A model generated the notes under the pieces. The model had not been told where the DNA came from and ran no database searches. It saw nothing but the letters and a program-made list of their open reading frames with translations. The position numbers and the translations under genes were made by a program. From the NCBI RefSeq assembly GCF_003612555.1, contig NZ_RAZF01000001.1:62001-126000 (forward strand): 64,000 nt of DNA, written 5' to 3'. The stretch is from Acutalibacter sp. 1XD8-33 (lineage in GTDB: Bacteria > Bacillota > Clostridia > Oscillospirales > Acutalibacteraceae). How positions within the stretch are numbered: position 1 is the stretch's first letter; each line of letters begins with the position of its first letter. Below, piece by piece: positions 25,624 to 35,274 of the stretch.

Positions 25624-26729
25624 TAGATGATTTTTATTCCTTTCAGCCCTATGAACTGGAAGCGGAAAAAAAGGAAGGGCTGCTGTTGAGAGAGCTGACG
25701 GAGCTGACAAAATTTCATCAGGAACATTGCCGTGCCTACGCGGATTTTTTGGAAATGACAGGATACGACCCGGCGAAGGTTCAAGCACTTTATCAGATTC
25801 CTTTTTTTCCAGTGCGTCTCTTTAAAGAGTATGATTTGATCAGCATTGACCGAAAGAGTCTCTTTAAGACCATGACATCTTCCGGTACCACAGGACAGAA
25901 GGTGTCCAAAATCTTTCTGGACAAAGAGACGGCCATGGCTCAGCAGAAGGTAATGATCCGGATTTTAAGCGATTTCTGGGGGAAAAAGCGGCTTCCCATG
26001 CTGATTATCGATACGCCGGACGTGTTGAAGGATCGGGCGAAGTTCTCCGCTCGGGGAGCGGCCATTATGGGGCTGAGCTTTGTGGCCAGGGAGTCCGTAT
26101 ATGCCCTGCGGGAGGATATGTCTTTGGATCTTGACAAGGTCCGGGCCTTTGCAGAAAAATATGCGGGGCAGAGGTTCATTATCTTCGGTTTTACCTTTTT
26201 GGTTTGGCAACATTTCTATCAGGAGCTGTGCCGGACAGCCCAGAGGTTTGACTTCTCCCAAGGCTTTCTGATGACCGGGGGCGGCTGGAAAAAACTTATG
26301 GGGCAGGCGGTGTCTCAGGCGGAATTTAAAAGGCGGATTCATGAGGCGTGCGGGATCCGCCACTTTTTGGACCACTATGGAATGGTGGAACAGACGGGAG
26401 CTATCTATGCGGAATGCGAGTATGGGCATCTTCACGCCAGCATTTTTTCCGATGTGCTTATCCGGAACTACCGGGATTTTTCCCTTTGCCCTATAGGACA
26501 GAAGGGAATTATTCAGGTGGTGTCGGCGTTGCCCCGCTCTTACCCGGGGCATTCCCTCCTGACGGAGGATGAGGGCGTTATTCTGGGAGAGGACGATTGC
26601 CCCTGTGGCCGGAAGGGGAAGTATATTCAAGTACTGGGCCGGATGGCTCAGGCGGAATTAAGGGGGTGCAGCGATACCTATGCGGAGGAACATGGAAGGG
26701 ATCCGGGACGCGCAGTTTCTAGTAGGTGA
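25620..26729 (+). CDS. LuxE-like acyl-protein synthetase 1
   Basis: 369 residues of the LuxE/PaaK-related adenylating family: TSSGTTGQKVSKIF (about 86-99, ATP-binding loop), FGFTFLVWQHFYQEL (about 182), HYGMVEQTGAIYAECEYGH (about 252) and the cysteine-containing end EDDCPCGRKGKY followed by RGCSDTY, where a late cysteine could carry the acyl group as in LuxE. It would activate a carboxylic acid for reduction by the LuxC partner at 26680. TTG 25620 is preferred because it matches the length of paralogue 35275 and follows GGGG; ATG 25605 is the alternative. Confidence 0.82.
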   Translation: MIDDFYSFQPYELEAEKKEGLLLRELTELTKFHQEHCRAYADFLEMTGYDPAKVQALYQIPFFPVRLFKEYDLISIDRKSLFKTMTSSGTTGQKVSKIFLDKETAMAQQKVMIRILSDFWGKKRLPMLIIDTPDVLKDRAKFSARGAAIMGLSFVARESVYALREDMSLDLDKVRAFAEKYAGQRFIIFGFTFLVWQHFYQELCRTAQRFDFSQGFLMTGGGWKKLMGQAVSQAEFKRRIHEACGIRHFLDHYGMVEQTGAIYAECEYGHLHASIFSDVLIRNYRDFSLCPIGQKGIIQVVSALPRSYPGHSLLTEDEGVILGEDDCPCGRKGKYIQVLGRMAQAELRGCSDTYAEEHGRDPGRAVSSR

Positions 26730-27894
26730 TGAGGCGTGTTTAGCGGCTATGGAGAGGGTCCCGGTATTGCCGGCATTTTCCCAGCCTGCCATAGAATTTC
26801 TTTCGGGTCTATCCCAGAAATTGCGCCGAGACCCCGTGGCAAAGGAATATGGAGACATTCTTTCCTATGCGTACTGGATCCGCCGTGCCTCTCTGGAACA
26901 GGCCAAGGAAGCCTGTGCTGGCTGGGAGAACCGTCTGGGTCGGGGGATCGCTTTTCATATTACTCCCTCCAATGTACCGGTCAACTTCGCGGTATCCCTG
27001 ACCTCGTCCCTCTTGGCGGGGAACTGTACCGTGGTGCGGGTATCCGACAAGGTTTTCCAGCAGGTTGGCATCATATGCGGCGCGATAAACCAGCTTTTGG
27101 AGGGAGAATGTGCGCAGATGAAACCATATCTGTGCATTTTGCGGTATGGCCACCAGGAAGAGGCCACTAGGGCGCTATCTGATATGTGCAGCATCCGGAT
27201 TATCTGGGGCGGCGATCAGACTATCGAGGCGATCCGGCAAATCCCCATTCCGCCCAGGGCAAAGGAATTGACGTTTGCAGACCGGTTTTCCCTGGTGGTT
27301 ATCCATGCGGACCAATATTTGAAAAAGGATCCCAGGCAAGTTGCCAAGGGCTTCTATACAGACACCTATTATACCGACCAGAATGCGTGCAGCTCCCCAC
27401 GGATGGTGGTTTGGATGGGAACGGAGCCCGCAGTGAAAGAGGCCAAGAGAATCTTCTGGAAAGCCCTGGAAGATCTGGCGGCAGAGGAATATCCTATGAG
27501 ACCTGTTCAGGCGGTGGATAAATTCACATCGCTGTGTATGCTGGGAATGAGCCGTTCCGGCGTGCGGCTGCGTTCAAAAAACACCTATGTGATGCGGGCT
27601 GAGCTGGAGAGCCTGACGCCGGATCTGTCCCAATATTTCAGCAAAGGCGGACTGTTCTACGAATATACCGCCCTCCGGTTGGAGGAGCTTCTTCCGGTTC
27701 TTACGGAGCGGTGCCAGACGGTGTCCGTTCTGGGGGTTGAGAAAGAAGCGGTGCTGAACTTGGTCTTTGCCAATGGGGTCCGGGGTGTGGACCGCATTGT
27801 AAATCTGGGGGAGACCATGACGCCCTCGTTCATCTGGGACGGATATAAAATGATCGAAGAAATGAGCCGGTATGTATTCCGGCAGAAAGAATAA
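26680..27894 (+). CDS. LuxC-like acyl reductase 1
   Basis: 404 residues of the LuxC acyl-CoA/acyl-enzyme reductase family, which makes an aldehyde with NADPH. Visible: GRGIAFHITPSNVPVNFAVS (about 87), RIIWGGDQTIEAIRQI (about 170), ELTFADRFS and the active-site cysteine in TDQNACSSPRMV (about 236). The ATG at 26680 is kept because the paralogue at 36347 starts at the same codon of the same context (GCGATACCTATGCGG). The gene overlaps LuxE 1 by 50 bases, so the pair is translated together. Confidence 0.85.
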   Translation: MRRNMEGIRDAQFLVGDEACLAAMERVPVLPAFSQPAIEFLSGLSQKLRRDPVAKEYGDILSYAYWIRRASLEQAKEACAGWENRLGRGIAFHITPSNVPVNFAVSLTSSLLAGNCTVVRVSDKVFQQVGIICGAINQLLEGECAQMKPYLCILRYGHQEEATRALSDMCSIRIIWGGDQTIEAIRQIPIPPRAKELTFADRFSLVVIHADQYLKKDPRQVAKGFYTDTYYTDQNACSSPRMVVWMGTEPAVKEAKRIFWKALEDLAAEEYPMRPVQAVDKFTSLCMLGMSRSGVRLRSKNTYVMRAELESLTPDLSQYFSKGGLFYEYTALRLEELLPVLTERCQTVSVLGVEKEAVLNLVFANGVRGVDRIVNLGETMTPSFIWDGYKMIEEMSRYVFRQKE

Positions 27895-27906
27895 GGAGAG
27901 GCAACA

Positions 27907-28650
27907 ATGCTGTTACAAGGATTGACGGCGGTGGTGACCGGATGCAACCGGGGAATCGGGAAGGCCATATTGACCGCGATGGCGTCAGAGGGCGCTTCCG
28001 TTTTTGCGATAGTCCGGAAAGAAGATCCGTCTTTTACGGAACATTGCGCCAGCTTGGCGGAAGCCCACGGCGTAGAGATTCCGATTGTGTACGCAGATTT
28101 TGAACAGGAAGACGAGGTCAAGGCCGCCGCGAAGCAGATTCTGCAATCCAAAAAAGGCGTTGATATTCTGGTGAATAATATTGGCGTTGCACAGCCGCCA
28201 AGGATGCTGGCCATGACAAATATGGAAACCATTCGGAATGTCTTTCAGGTGAACCTCTTCTCAGGAATTCTTTTTACCCAGCTTATTACCAAAGCGATGA
28301 TGCGCAGAAAACGGGGAAGCGTCATTTTTCTGTCCTCCAGCGCCGCCTTTGACGGAGGAGCGAACATCGAGTATTCCGCCAGTAAGGCGGCTGTGATTGG
28401 AGCGGTAAAAAGGCTGGCGATTGAGCTGGGGCAGTTTGGCGTCCGGGTGAATGCTGTTGCCCCGGGACTGACTGACACAGATATGGGCAACATGACGCCT
28501 CAGGAGGATATGCAGGTTGCGGTCAGCCGGAATGTAATGAAGCGGCTGGGAAAGCCGGAAGAAGTGGCGGATGCCGTCGTATTTTTGGCGTCGGAGCTTT
28601 CCCGATTCATAACCGGGCAGGTGCTCCGGGTGGACGGCGGGCTGTTGTAG
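27907..28650 (+). CDS. Classical SDR oxidoreductase 2 (FabG-like)
   Basis: 247 residues: TGCNRGIGKAIL (11-22), VNNIGVAQPP (about 90), SSSAAFDGGANIEYSASKAA (Tyr-x3-Lys about 158-162) and RVNAVAPGLTDTDM. It is a paralogue of the SDR at 23079, sharing the NRGIG loop and GLxDTDM ending, and probably reduces a keto group formed or exposed by the transketolase step. AAGGAGAGG precedes ATG 27907. Confidence 0.85.
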   Translation: MLLQGLTAVVTGCNRGIGKAILTAMASEGASVFAIVRKEDPSFTEHCASLAEAHGVEIPIVYADFEQEDEVKAAAKQILQSKKGVDILVNNIGVAQPPRMLAMTNMETIRNVFQVNLFSGILFTQLITKAMMRRKRGSVIFLSSSAAFDGGANIEYSASKAAVIGAVKRLAIELGQFGVRVNAVAPGLTDTDMGNMTPQEDMQVAVSRNVMKRLGKPEEVADAVVFLASELSRFITGQVLRVDGGLL

Positions 28651-28694
28651 TTTCGGCATGAAAGGGAATCGAAAAGATTAGGAGGAGATTGCCA

Positions 28695-30314
28695 ATGACA
28701 AAACAGAGGGATAAAATTAGCCTGTTGGACTGTACTCTTCGAGACGGAGCCTATATTACGGAATCAAAATTCGGCAGCGCGGCTATCAAGGGAATTATAG
28801 AAAAATGCCAGAGCGCCGGAGTGGAGATTATAGAGTGTGGATGGCTAAAAAATGACGATTACCGCCCTGGCACGACGTTTTATCATGTGCCAAGCGATCT
28901 GGAACCTTATTTGTCTGGAAAAAGCCGGAATACGGTCTATGTGGTTATGATCGACTGGGACCGCTATGAATTGGACTATCTTCCGCCCTATGATGGAAAG
29001 TCCATTGATGCCATCCGGGTGGTATTTCCCCACGGAAAACACCGCCAGGCGGTGGAAGTCGGCCGGCAAATCAAAGAGAAGGGCTATCAGATCTATTTTC
29101 AGGCGGCCAATACGCTGGCATATTCAGATGAAGAGCTTACCGAGCTTGCCGGAGAAATGAACCGGTTAGGAATCCAAGGTCTCTCAATTGTCGATACCTT
29201 TGGGGCGATGTATCCAGAGGATTTGGAGCGCATTGTTCATGTCCTGAATGAGAATTTGGACCGGAAAGTCAAGTTGGGTTTTCACTCGCACAATAATCAG
29301 CAGCTTTCTTTTGCATTGACAATGAACTTTATTCAGCTGCTGTGGGAAGAGGAGCGGGAGGTTATTGTTGACGCCAGTCTGTGCGGGATGGGCCGCGGAG
29401 CGGGAAATGCAACCACAGAGTTGGTTGTGAGTTATCTGAACCGGAAATGTGGATGCCATTATGATATGGATTCCATCATGGACGCGATTGATATTTATAT
29501 GGAATATTTTACGGAGAACTATCATTGGGGGTACTCCACGCCATACTTTATCGCGGGGTTGTATTGCTGCCATGTCAATAACATCGCCTATCTATTAAAA
29601 AACCACCGGACAAACGCGAAGGATATGCGCAATATTATTGAGTCTCTGCCAGCGGAGGACAGAAAGAAATACGACTATGACCTGCTGGAAAAGAAGTATT
29701 TGCAGAATCAAGAACTTTACGTAGACGATCAGGCCGCGCTAGAGAATTTGTCGGCATGTTTGAAGGGTCGGGAGCTGCTCTTGATCTGTCCCGGAAAATC
29801 ATCCTTGGAGGAGCAGCAAACGATTCAAAGATATATCCAGGAGAACCGCCCGAATGTTCTTGGTGTTAACGCCATTTTGCAGGGCTATAATTATGACTAT
29901 TTGTTTTTTGTCAGCTCCGCGCGCTATGAATATGCAAAGGCCACCTATCAACGCTCTTTCGAAAAGGCCGAACGGATCATTCTTTCTAGCGTGAAAAATG
30001 TTCCGGAGGGCAATGAAAGAATTGTGGGATACCACCATGTGGTAAAACGGGGATGGGACTATTATGATAACGCGGCAATCTGCGCCTTGCGGCTGGCGGA
30101 TTTGCTGGGGATAGAAAAGGTTACGATTGCGGGGTTTGACAGCTTTATGATGAAATATAACGAGAGCTATGCAGATCCCTTCCTGCCCACCCACAGTTCT
30201 GAAGATTGGAAGGCCATCAACGCCGAGATCGCGGATATGTTCTCTGATTTTCGGAAAAACGCGGTACATTGCAGGGAGATCACATTCCTCACCCCCAGTG
30301 CTTTTGGGCCTTGA
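28695..30314 (+). CDS. DRE-TIM (HMG-CoA lyase-like) aldolase with extra C-terminal domain
   Basis: 539 residues. The first 300 form a DRE-TIM metallolyase barrel: SLLDCTLRDGAYI (7-19, catalytic Arg-Asp pair), LSIVDTFGAMYP (about 173) and the metal-binding GFHSHNNQQLSFA (His about 197 and 199), as in 4-hydroxy-2-oxovalerate aldolase. The last about 200 residues (from LSACLKGRELLLICPGKSSL) form a second domain of unknown function also present in polysaccharide-locus aldolases. It may cleave or form a carbon-carbon bond with a pyruvate- or acetyl-type nucleophile. It sits immediately before the TPP enzyme at 30374. GGAGGAG precedes ATG 28695. Confidence 0.75.
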   Translation: MTKQRDKISLLDCTLRDGAYITESKFGSAAIKGIIEKCQSAGVEIIECGWLKNDDYRPGTTFYHVPSDLEPYLSGKSRNTVYVVMIDWDRYELDYLPPYDGKSIDAIRVVFPHGKHRQAVEVGRQIKEKGYQIYFQAANTLAYSDEELTELAGEMNRLGIQGLSIVDTFGAMYPEDLERIVHVLNENLDRKVKLGFHSHNNQQLSFALTMNFIQLLWEEEREVIVDASLCGMGRGAGNATTELVVSYLNRKCGCHYDMDSIMDAIDIYMEYFTENYHWGYSTPYFIAGLYCCHVNNIAYLLKNHRTNAKDMRNIIESLPAEDRKKYDYDLLEKKYLQNQELYVDDQAALENLSACLKGRELLLICPGKSSLEEQQTIQRYIQENRPNVLGVNAILQGYNYDYLFFVSSARYEYAKATYQRSFEKAERIILSSVKNVPEGNERIVGYHHVVKRGWDYYDNAAICALRLADLLGIEKVTIAGFDSFMMKYNESYADPFLPTHSSEDWKAINAEIADMFSDFRKNAVHCREITFLTPSAFGP

Positions 30315-30373
30315 GAGGATGAAATCGCATTTTTCGGACGCTGGAAATTGAATACAGGAGGTTTGACAGTGCA

Positions 30374-32179
30374 ATGATTCGAGTGGCGGATTATATTATC
30401 AAGCGGATTTATGAAGAAGGGGTTCATCATGTTTTTTATGTCCCTGGCGGGCAGTGCGTCTATTTGACCGACGCCTTGAGGAGGCATACAGGGATTCAAA
30501 GCATCGCGATGCACCACGAGCAGTCAGTTTCCATGGCAGCGCTTTCTTACGCGCTTTACAATGAGAACCTGGGGGCCTGCATTGTGACGACAGGTTGTGC
30601 GGGGACAAATACGATGACAGGAGTTCTGCATGCTTGGCAAGACAGCATTCCCTGCATCATTGTTTCAGGGCAGCAGGCTTATGACCAGACAGTTAAGGCC
30701 TCTGGACTGCCTCTGCGGCAGGTCGGCATACAAGAGGCAGATACGGAAACTATTATGAAACCCATTACCAAATTCGCGGTAACAGTAGAAAGCGCGGATA
30801 AGATTGCCTTTTATATGGATAAAGCGATTTATTTGGCAAAGACGGGCAGAAAAGGCCCGGTCTGGCTGGACGTGCCGCTGAATATTCAGAACACCATGGT
30901 AAATGAGGAGGAACTGGAACGGTATGTGCCGGAGCCTGCGCCAGAGCTTGCCGTCTCCCAGGAAGAGCTGGACTTTGTAGTTGACTCGCTGAATCGGGCG
31001 GAGCGGCCCATTATTCTGGCGGGACAGGGAGTGCGCAGCGCGGGGGCGGCTGTACAGCTGAGAAAGTTCGCGCAAAAGAACTCCATTCCCGTAACGTTCT
31101 CGCGCTTTGCCTACGATATGTTCCCCTATGAAGATCCGCTTAATATGGGGATTGTAAGCGGTGCGGCGGGCGCGTCTCGGTATGGAAATTTTGCGCTCCA
31201 GAACTCCGACCTTGTGATTAGTATCGGGTGTCGTTTGGCTATAGAGACGACCGGGCCGGAACGGGAAAAATTTGCCCGGAGCGCCAAAGTGATTGTAGTA
31301 GATATTGATGCGGTGGAACACTCCAAAAAGGGCGTGCGGATCGACCGATTCATCCATGGAGACGCGAAGGACTTTTTGGAAAAAATGAATGGAATGGAAA
31401 CACATGCTGTTTCTCAGAGCTGGTTAGATCAATGCCGGCATTGGAAAGATATTTTCCAATATAAAAGCGAGTGGAATGATGCGGATCACCTGGTGGACTT
31501 AAAGGTGTTTATGGAGAAGCTCTCCCTGCGTCTGCCGGAAAAAAGCGTTCTGGTTTCCGATGCGGGCTTGACAGGCGCGGCTGTTTCAGCAGCCAGCAGA
31601 ATAAAAGAATCTGACAGGTTGATTATCTCCTTTGCGCAGGGAGAGATGGGCTATTCTCTGCCAGGTGCCTGCGGCATTGCGCCGATTTCAGAAGGGCCGG
31701 TGATCTCCTATACAGGCGACGGCTCCTTTATGATGAATTTGCAGGAGCTGCAAACCGTGGTGCGCAATCAGTTCAACATCAAAATTGTTATCATAAACAA
31801 CAATGGATACTCCGGTGTGCGCCATGGGCAGCGGGCCCATTTCCGGGGGAAAACTATTGGGACCGATCCCAGCAACGGATTGGACTTTCCCGACTATGGA
31901 AAGCTCGCGGCGGCCTTTGGAATTCCTTATGGAAAGGCGGAAAAGACAGGGGAAATTGATGATGCCATCACCCAACTGTTGGCATCAGATGGTCCGTATA
32001 TCTGCGAAGTCATGTGCGACCCGGACCAGTTCGACCTGCATAACGCCCTGGTGACCTATGGGAAGCGGAAATTCGGGTTCCGGCCCATTGAGGACCAGTC
32101 TCCATTTATCGACAGGGAGGTTTTCTTCCAGGAAATGATCGTGGAGCCTATGGAAGAAAGCCATGGAACGCCGGTATAA
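30374..32179 (+). CDS. Acetolactate-synthase-like TPP-dependent enzyme
   Basis: 601 residues with the three domains of the acetohydroxyacid synthase fold: N-terminal pyrimidine domain with catalytic Glu in MHHEQSVSMAA (about 49), central domain (about 190-330) and the TPP/Mg motif GDGSFMMNLQELQTVV through IINNNGYS (about 448-476). Such enzymes decarboxylate a 2-keto acid and add the acyl unit to another carbonyl. In yersiniose synthesis YerE, a member of this superfamily, adds a C2 branch to a CDP-3,6-dideoxy-4-keto sugar, and genes for that type of sugar lie at 37685-40879. GGAGG lies 12 bases before ATG 30374. Confidence 0.82.
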   Translation: MIRVADYIIKRIYEEGVHHVFYVPGGQCVYLTDALRRHTGIQSIAMHHEQSVSMAALSYALYNENLGACIVTTGCAGTNTMTGVLHAWQDSIPCIIVSGQQAYDQTVKASGLPLRQVGIQEADTETIMKPITKFAVTVESADKIAFYMDKAIYLAKTGRKGPVWLDVPLNIQNTMVNEEELERYVPEPAPELAVSQEELDFVVDSLNRAERPIILAGQGVRSAGAAVQLRKFAQKNSIPVTFSRFAYDMFPYEDPLNMGIVSGAAGASRYGNFALQNSDLVISIGCRLAIETTGPEREKFARSAKVIVVDIDAVEHSKKGVRIDRFIHGDAKDFLEKMNGMETHAVSQSWLDQCRHWKDIFQYKSEWNDADHLVDLKVFMEKLSLRLPEKSVLVSDAGLTGAAVSAASRIKESDRLIISFAQGEMGYSLPGACGIAPISEGPVISYTGDGSFMMNLQELQTVVRNQFNIKIVIINNNGYSGVRHGQRAHFRGKTIGTDPSNGLDFPDYGKLAAAFGIPYGKAEKTGEIDDAITQLLASDGPYICEVMCDPDQFDLHNALVTYGKRKFGFRPIEDQSPFIDREVFFQEMIVEPMEESHGTPV

Positions 32180-32251
32180 TTTGGGCGGATACTTTTGTAA
32201 AGATAGAAGCGGAACAATAGAACGGTAAAAATCAGAAAGAGGGATTTCATT

Positions 32252-32491
32252 ATGACAAACGCAGAAAAATATAACCAGGCTTTTTGCGAGGCATTGGAAA
32301 TTGCGGAGGACCAGCTGGAGGGACTGGAGTATCAAGGGATTGAACAATGGGATTCCGTGGGGCATATGGGCTTGATTGCCGCTTTAGAGGATGCCTTTGA
32401 TATCATGATGGACACGGATGACATTATTGACCTCAGCTCTTATGAGAAGGGGAAGGAAATCCTTGCCGGCAATTATGAAATTGCGTTCTGA
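32252..32491 (+). CDS. Acyl carrier protein
   Basis: 79 residues, acidic, all-helical pattern, with the phosphopantetheine attachment site WDSVGHMGLI (Ser35). It is a specialised carrier distinct from the fatty-acid AcpP type (no DSLDTVE motif). The AMP ligase at 33070 is the obvious loader, and the LuxE/LuxC pair or the thioesterase at 34558 the likely consumers. A phosphopantetheinyl transferase is not in the window. Confidence 0.9.
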   Translation: MTNAEKYNQAFCEALEIAEDQLEGLEYQGIEQWDSVGHMGLIAALEDAFDIMMDTDDIIDLSSYEKGKEILAGNYEIAF

Positions 32492-32509
32492 GGGGAAGGA
32501 GAAAGACAG

Positions 32510-33036
32510 ATGAAATGCTTTGTGTGCGGTTCTGAGATGAAGGACTACCTGAAAAAAACCATTGAGCCGGAGCCCTTTGAGAGGGATTATGTGCGCTGTG
32601 AGCGCTGCGGCCTGAAGGACCCAGTGATTATTTAGCGGATGAGGACATGCTGCCCGGCGATTTCGACGCGGTGGTATCGTGCTCTGTATTTGAGCACCTG
32701 CTTGGCAGGCGGGATGTGGACGAAATCATAGGCCTTTTAGAAGAAAAGGGTACTCTCTGTATGCATACATTAGTCTGTGAGGAGGTTCCCCAGGACCCAA
32801 ACTGGTTCTATCTGTTAGGCGGGCATTGCACGCTGTGGACAAACGCCAGTATGGGCCTGCTGTTCCAGCAATATGGATTTGTTGGCTGCGCCTATCACAT
32901 AGAAGCGCGCATGTGGTTTTTCTTTAAGGACCGCCGGCGCTTTGAACTGCTGAAGGAGAGAAGCCCGCTGATACCGGGAGAGTGGGTGTTCTCCGATCAA
33001 TTTGTGGATTATTGGAAGCAAAAGCCGTATCGATGA
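32510..33036 (+). pseudogene. SAM methyltransferase remnant (internal deletion and frameshift)
   Basis: ATG 32510 starts a frame with two Cys pairs (KCFVCGSEM and YVRCERCGL), the zinc-ribbon opening of class I methyltransferases found in glycan loci. It runs into TAG at 32633. In another frame, SDYLADEDMLPGDFDAVVSC then SVFEHLLG continues the same kind of protein to 33036 (ending VDYWKQKPYR). The piece between the zinc ribbon and SDYLADED, about 100 residues that include the glycine-rich SAM motif I, is missing. The gene has therefore lost its cofactor site through a deletion that also shifted the frame. The 33-kb neighbours are intact. Confidence 0.7.
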
Positions 33037-33069
33037 ACCTGCCTCCATCCGAAGGGAGAGAGAACGCGA

Positions 33070-34491
33070 ATGATTTGGGATTTTCAAAAATACCGCAGCG
33101 ACATTGCCATACTAGACGAATACGGTATGTCCTTAACCTATGGTGGACTGTATGAGGAGGGGCGACGCCTGCAAGAGGCGATAGGCCGCCGCTGTCTGGC
33201 TTTTGTCCTGTGTCGGAATGAAACCGGCGCGCTGGCTGGCTACACTGGGATGTTGAACGGCGGGATTGTTCCGGTTTTACTTAACAGCCAGCTGGACCGG
33301 TCCTTGCTGGACAATCTTCTGAAGGCATATTATCCGGCGTTTCTCTGGGTCCCGGAGGATATGCGGGAACAGTTCCCAGAGATGGGTTTGATTTTTTCAT
33401 CTAATCGGTATTGCTTATTAAAAACCGGATATCCGGAGGCCTACCCTATGCACCAGGATCTGGCTCTGCTGCTGACCACCTCCGGTTCTACAGGTAGTCC
33501 GAAGCTAGTACGCCAGAGCTATAAAAATGTTTTGGTAAATGCGCAAGCTATTGCAGAATACCTTGCGCTCACCGAAGCGGAGCGGCCGATTACCACGCTG
33601 CCTATGAACTACACCTATGGCCTGTCGATTATCAACAGCCATCTGCTGGTGGGAGCGATGCTCCTTGTCACAGATAAATCTCTAGCGCAGAAAGAATTTT
33701 GGGCATTTTTTCAAGAGAAAGGAGCCACGTCCTTTGGCGGCGTCCCTTATACCTATGAGATGCTGGACAGAATGCGCTTTCAGCGGAAGGATCTGCCTTC
33801 TCTGAGGACTATGACCCAGGCGGGGGGAAAACTCACCCCTGAGCTTCACAAAAAATTTGCGGAGTATGCCAAGGAAACCCACAAGAAATTTGTGGTGATG
33901 TATGGGCAGTGCGAGGCGACTGCCCGTATGGGCTATCTCCCTGCGGAAAGGGCCATTGAGAAATACGGCTCTATGGGAATTGCCATACCGGGGGGGAGAT
34001 TCCATCTGATTGACGAGGCGGGCACGGTGATTACGGAACCGGGAATTACCGGCGAACTGGTTTATGAGGGGCCAAATGTAACCCTAGGCTATGCGGAACG
34101 GGGAGAGGACTTGGTAAAGGGGGACGAGAGAAACGGCGTTCTCCAGACCGGCGATATGGCGAAGTTCGATTCTGACGGATATTATTATATTACTGGAAGA
34201 AAGAAGCGGTTCTTAAAGATTTATGGAAATCGGGTGAACCTGGACGAGGTGGACTGCCTTGTGAAGGAGAAATTTCACCACATGCCCTGTGCCAGTGCCG
34301 GAGTGGACGACCACATGGTTCTCTTTATTACAGACGGTGGCTTAGTGGAGAAAGTTGAGAAATATGTGAGCCGGACGCTGAAGCTGAACCCTGCGGCCAT
34401 TCAGGTGATAGCGATTGAGGAAATTCCAAAGAACGATGCGGGAAAGATACGGTATACCGAGCTGGAGAAGTACTATAGCCCAAAAGATTGA
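33070..34491 (+). CDS. AMP-dependent acyl/aminoacyl ligase (ANL superfamily)
   Basis: 473 residues: P-loop LLTTSGSTGSPKLV (about 135-148), YGQCEATARMGY (about 278), TGDMAKFDSDGYYYITGRKK (about 360) with KIYGNRVNLDEVD, and the C-terminal lysine in NDAGKIRY (about 459). It would adenylate a carboxylic acid and load it on the nearby acyl carrier protein. It resembles stand-alone adenylation domains, yet no condensation or ketosynthase domain is present in the window. GGGAGAG precedes ATG 33070. Confidence 0.88.
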   Translation: MIWDFQKYRSDIAILDEYGMSLTYGGLYEEGRRLQEAIGRRCLAFVLCRNETGALAGYTGMLNGGIVPVLLNSQLDRSLLDNLLKAYYPAFLWVPEDMREQFPEMGLIFSSNRYCLLKTGYPEAYPMHQDLALLLTTSGSTGSPKLVRQSYKNVLVNAQAIAEYLALTEAERPITTLPMNYTYGLSIINSHLLVGAMLLVTDKSLAQKEFWAFFQEKGATSFGGVPYTYEMLDRMRFQRKDLPSLRTMTQAGGKLTPELHKKFAEYAKETHKKFVVMYGQCEATARMGYLPAERAIEKYGSMGIAIPGGRFHLIDEAGTVITEPGITGELVYEGPNVTLGYAERGEDLVKGDERNGVLQTGDMAKFDSDGYYYITGRKKRFLKIYGNRVNLDEVDCLVKEKFHHMPCASAGVDDHMVLFITDGGLVEKVEKYVSRTLKLNPAAIQVIAIEEIPKNDAGKIRYTELEKYYSPKD

Positions 34492-34557
34492 AAAGTATCC
34501 ATTTGACAAGTCTTTTGGCTATAGTTTAAGTAGGTTCTTGGGTGGAGGAGAAGTTCT

Positions 34558-35253
34558 GTGCAGCTATTTTGCTTTCCCTATGCAGGTGGTACGGCATCAT
34601 TTTTTGATAAGCTGGAGAGTTGCCTGCGCGCTCAAATCAAGGTGGAAAGGTTGGAGTACGCAGGGCATGGTGCAAGGAGGAAGGAAGCGTTTTATCAGAA
34701 CTTTGCGGAGTTATCTGGGGATATGTATGCTCAGGTAAAAGAGCGGTGGAAGCCGGAAGAGGCATACGGCCTTTTCGGATACAGCATGGGGAGCATCGCT
34801 GTGGTGGAAGTGCTGAAACGTATTTTGCTGGCCCAGGAGATAGATCCCCCCTGTCATGTGTTTCTTGGCGCTCATGGTCCTGCCATGAAACGAGAGCTTC
34901 GGGAGGACTCCCAATGGGAAAGCGACGAGTGGGTCAAAAAGCGGACGATAGAGTTCGGAGGAATTCCGGAGAGCCTTGTGGAAAACCGAGCCTTTTGGCG
35001 GGTTTATCTGCCCCAGTACCAGGCGGATTACCGGTTGATTCGAAGATATCCCTTTGACAAAATGGATATCGCCTGTCGAATTCCGGCAACGGTTTTCTAT
35101 TCAGAGACGGATACCCCTTTTCCAGAGATCCGCCGGTGGACGCAGGTGTTCCAAGGAAGCTGCAAGTTTATAGAATATCCGGGAACTCATTTTTTTATCA
35201 TAGATCATTGGCCGGAAGCTGCGGAGATCGTGAAGGCAGAACTGGCACTTTGA
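34558..35253 (+). CDS. Type II thioesterase
   Basis: 231 residues of alpha/beta-hydrolase fold: FCFPYAGGTASFF (4-16), the nucleophile elbow GYSMGSIA (Ser76) and a C-terminal GTHFFII with the catalytic histidine; the opening FPYAGG and spacing match editing thioesterases of NRPS/PKS systems. It removes misloaded acyl groups from carrier proteins, here presumably the ACP at 32252. Start GTG 34558, preceded by GGTGGAGGAG. Confidence 0.85.
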   Translation: MQLFCFPYAGGTASFFDKLESCLRAQIKVERLEYAGHGARRKEAFYQNFAELSGDMYAQVKERWKPEEAYGLFGYSMGSIAVVEVLKRILLAQEIDPPCHVFLGAHGPAMKRELREDSQWESDEWVKKRTIEFGGIPESLVENRAFWRVYLPQYQADYRLIRRYPFDKMDIACRIPATVFYSETDTPFPEIRRWTQVFQGSCKFIEYPGTHFFIIDHWPEAAEIVKAELAL

Positions 35254-35274
35254 GAGAAGGAAGGGAGGATAAAA

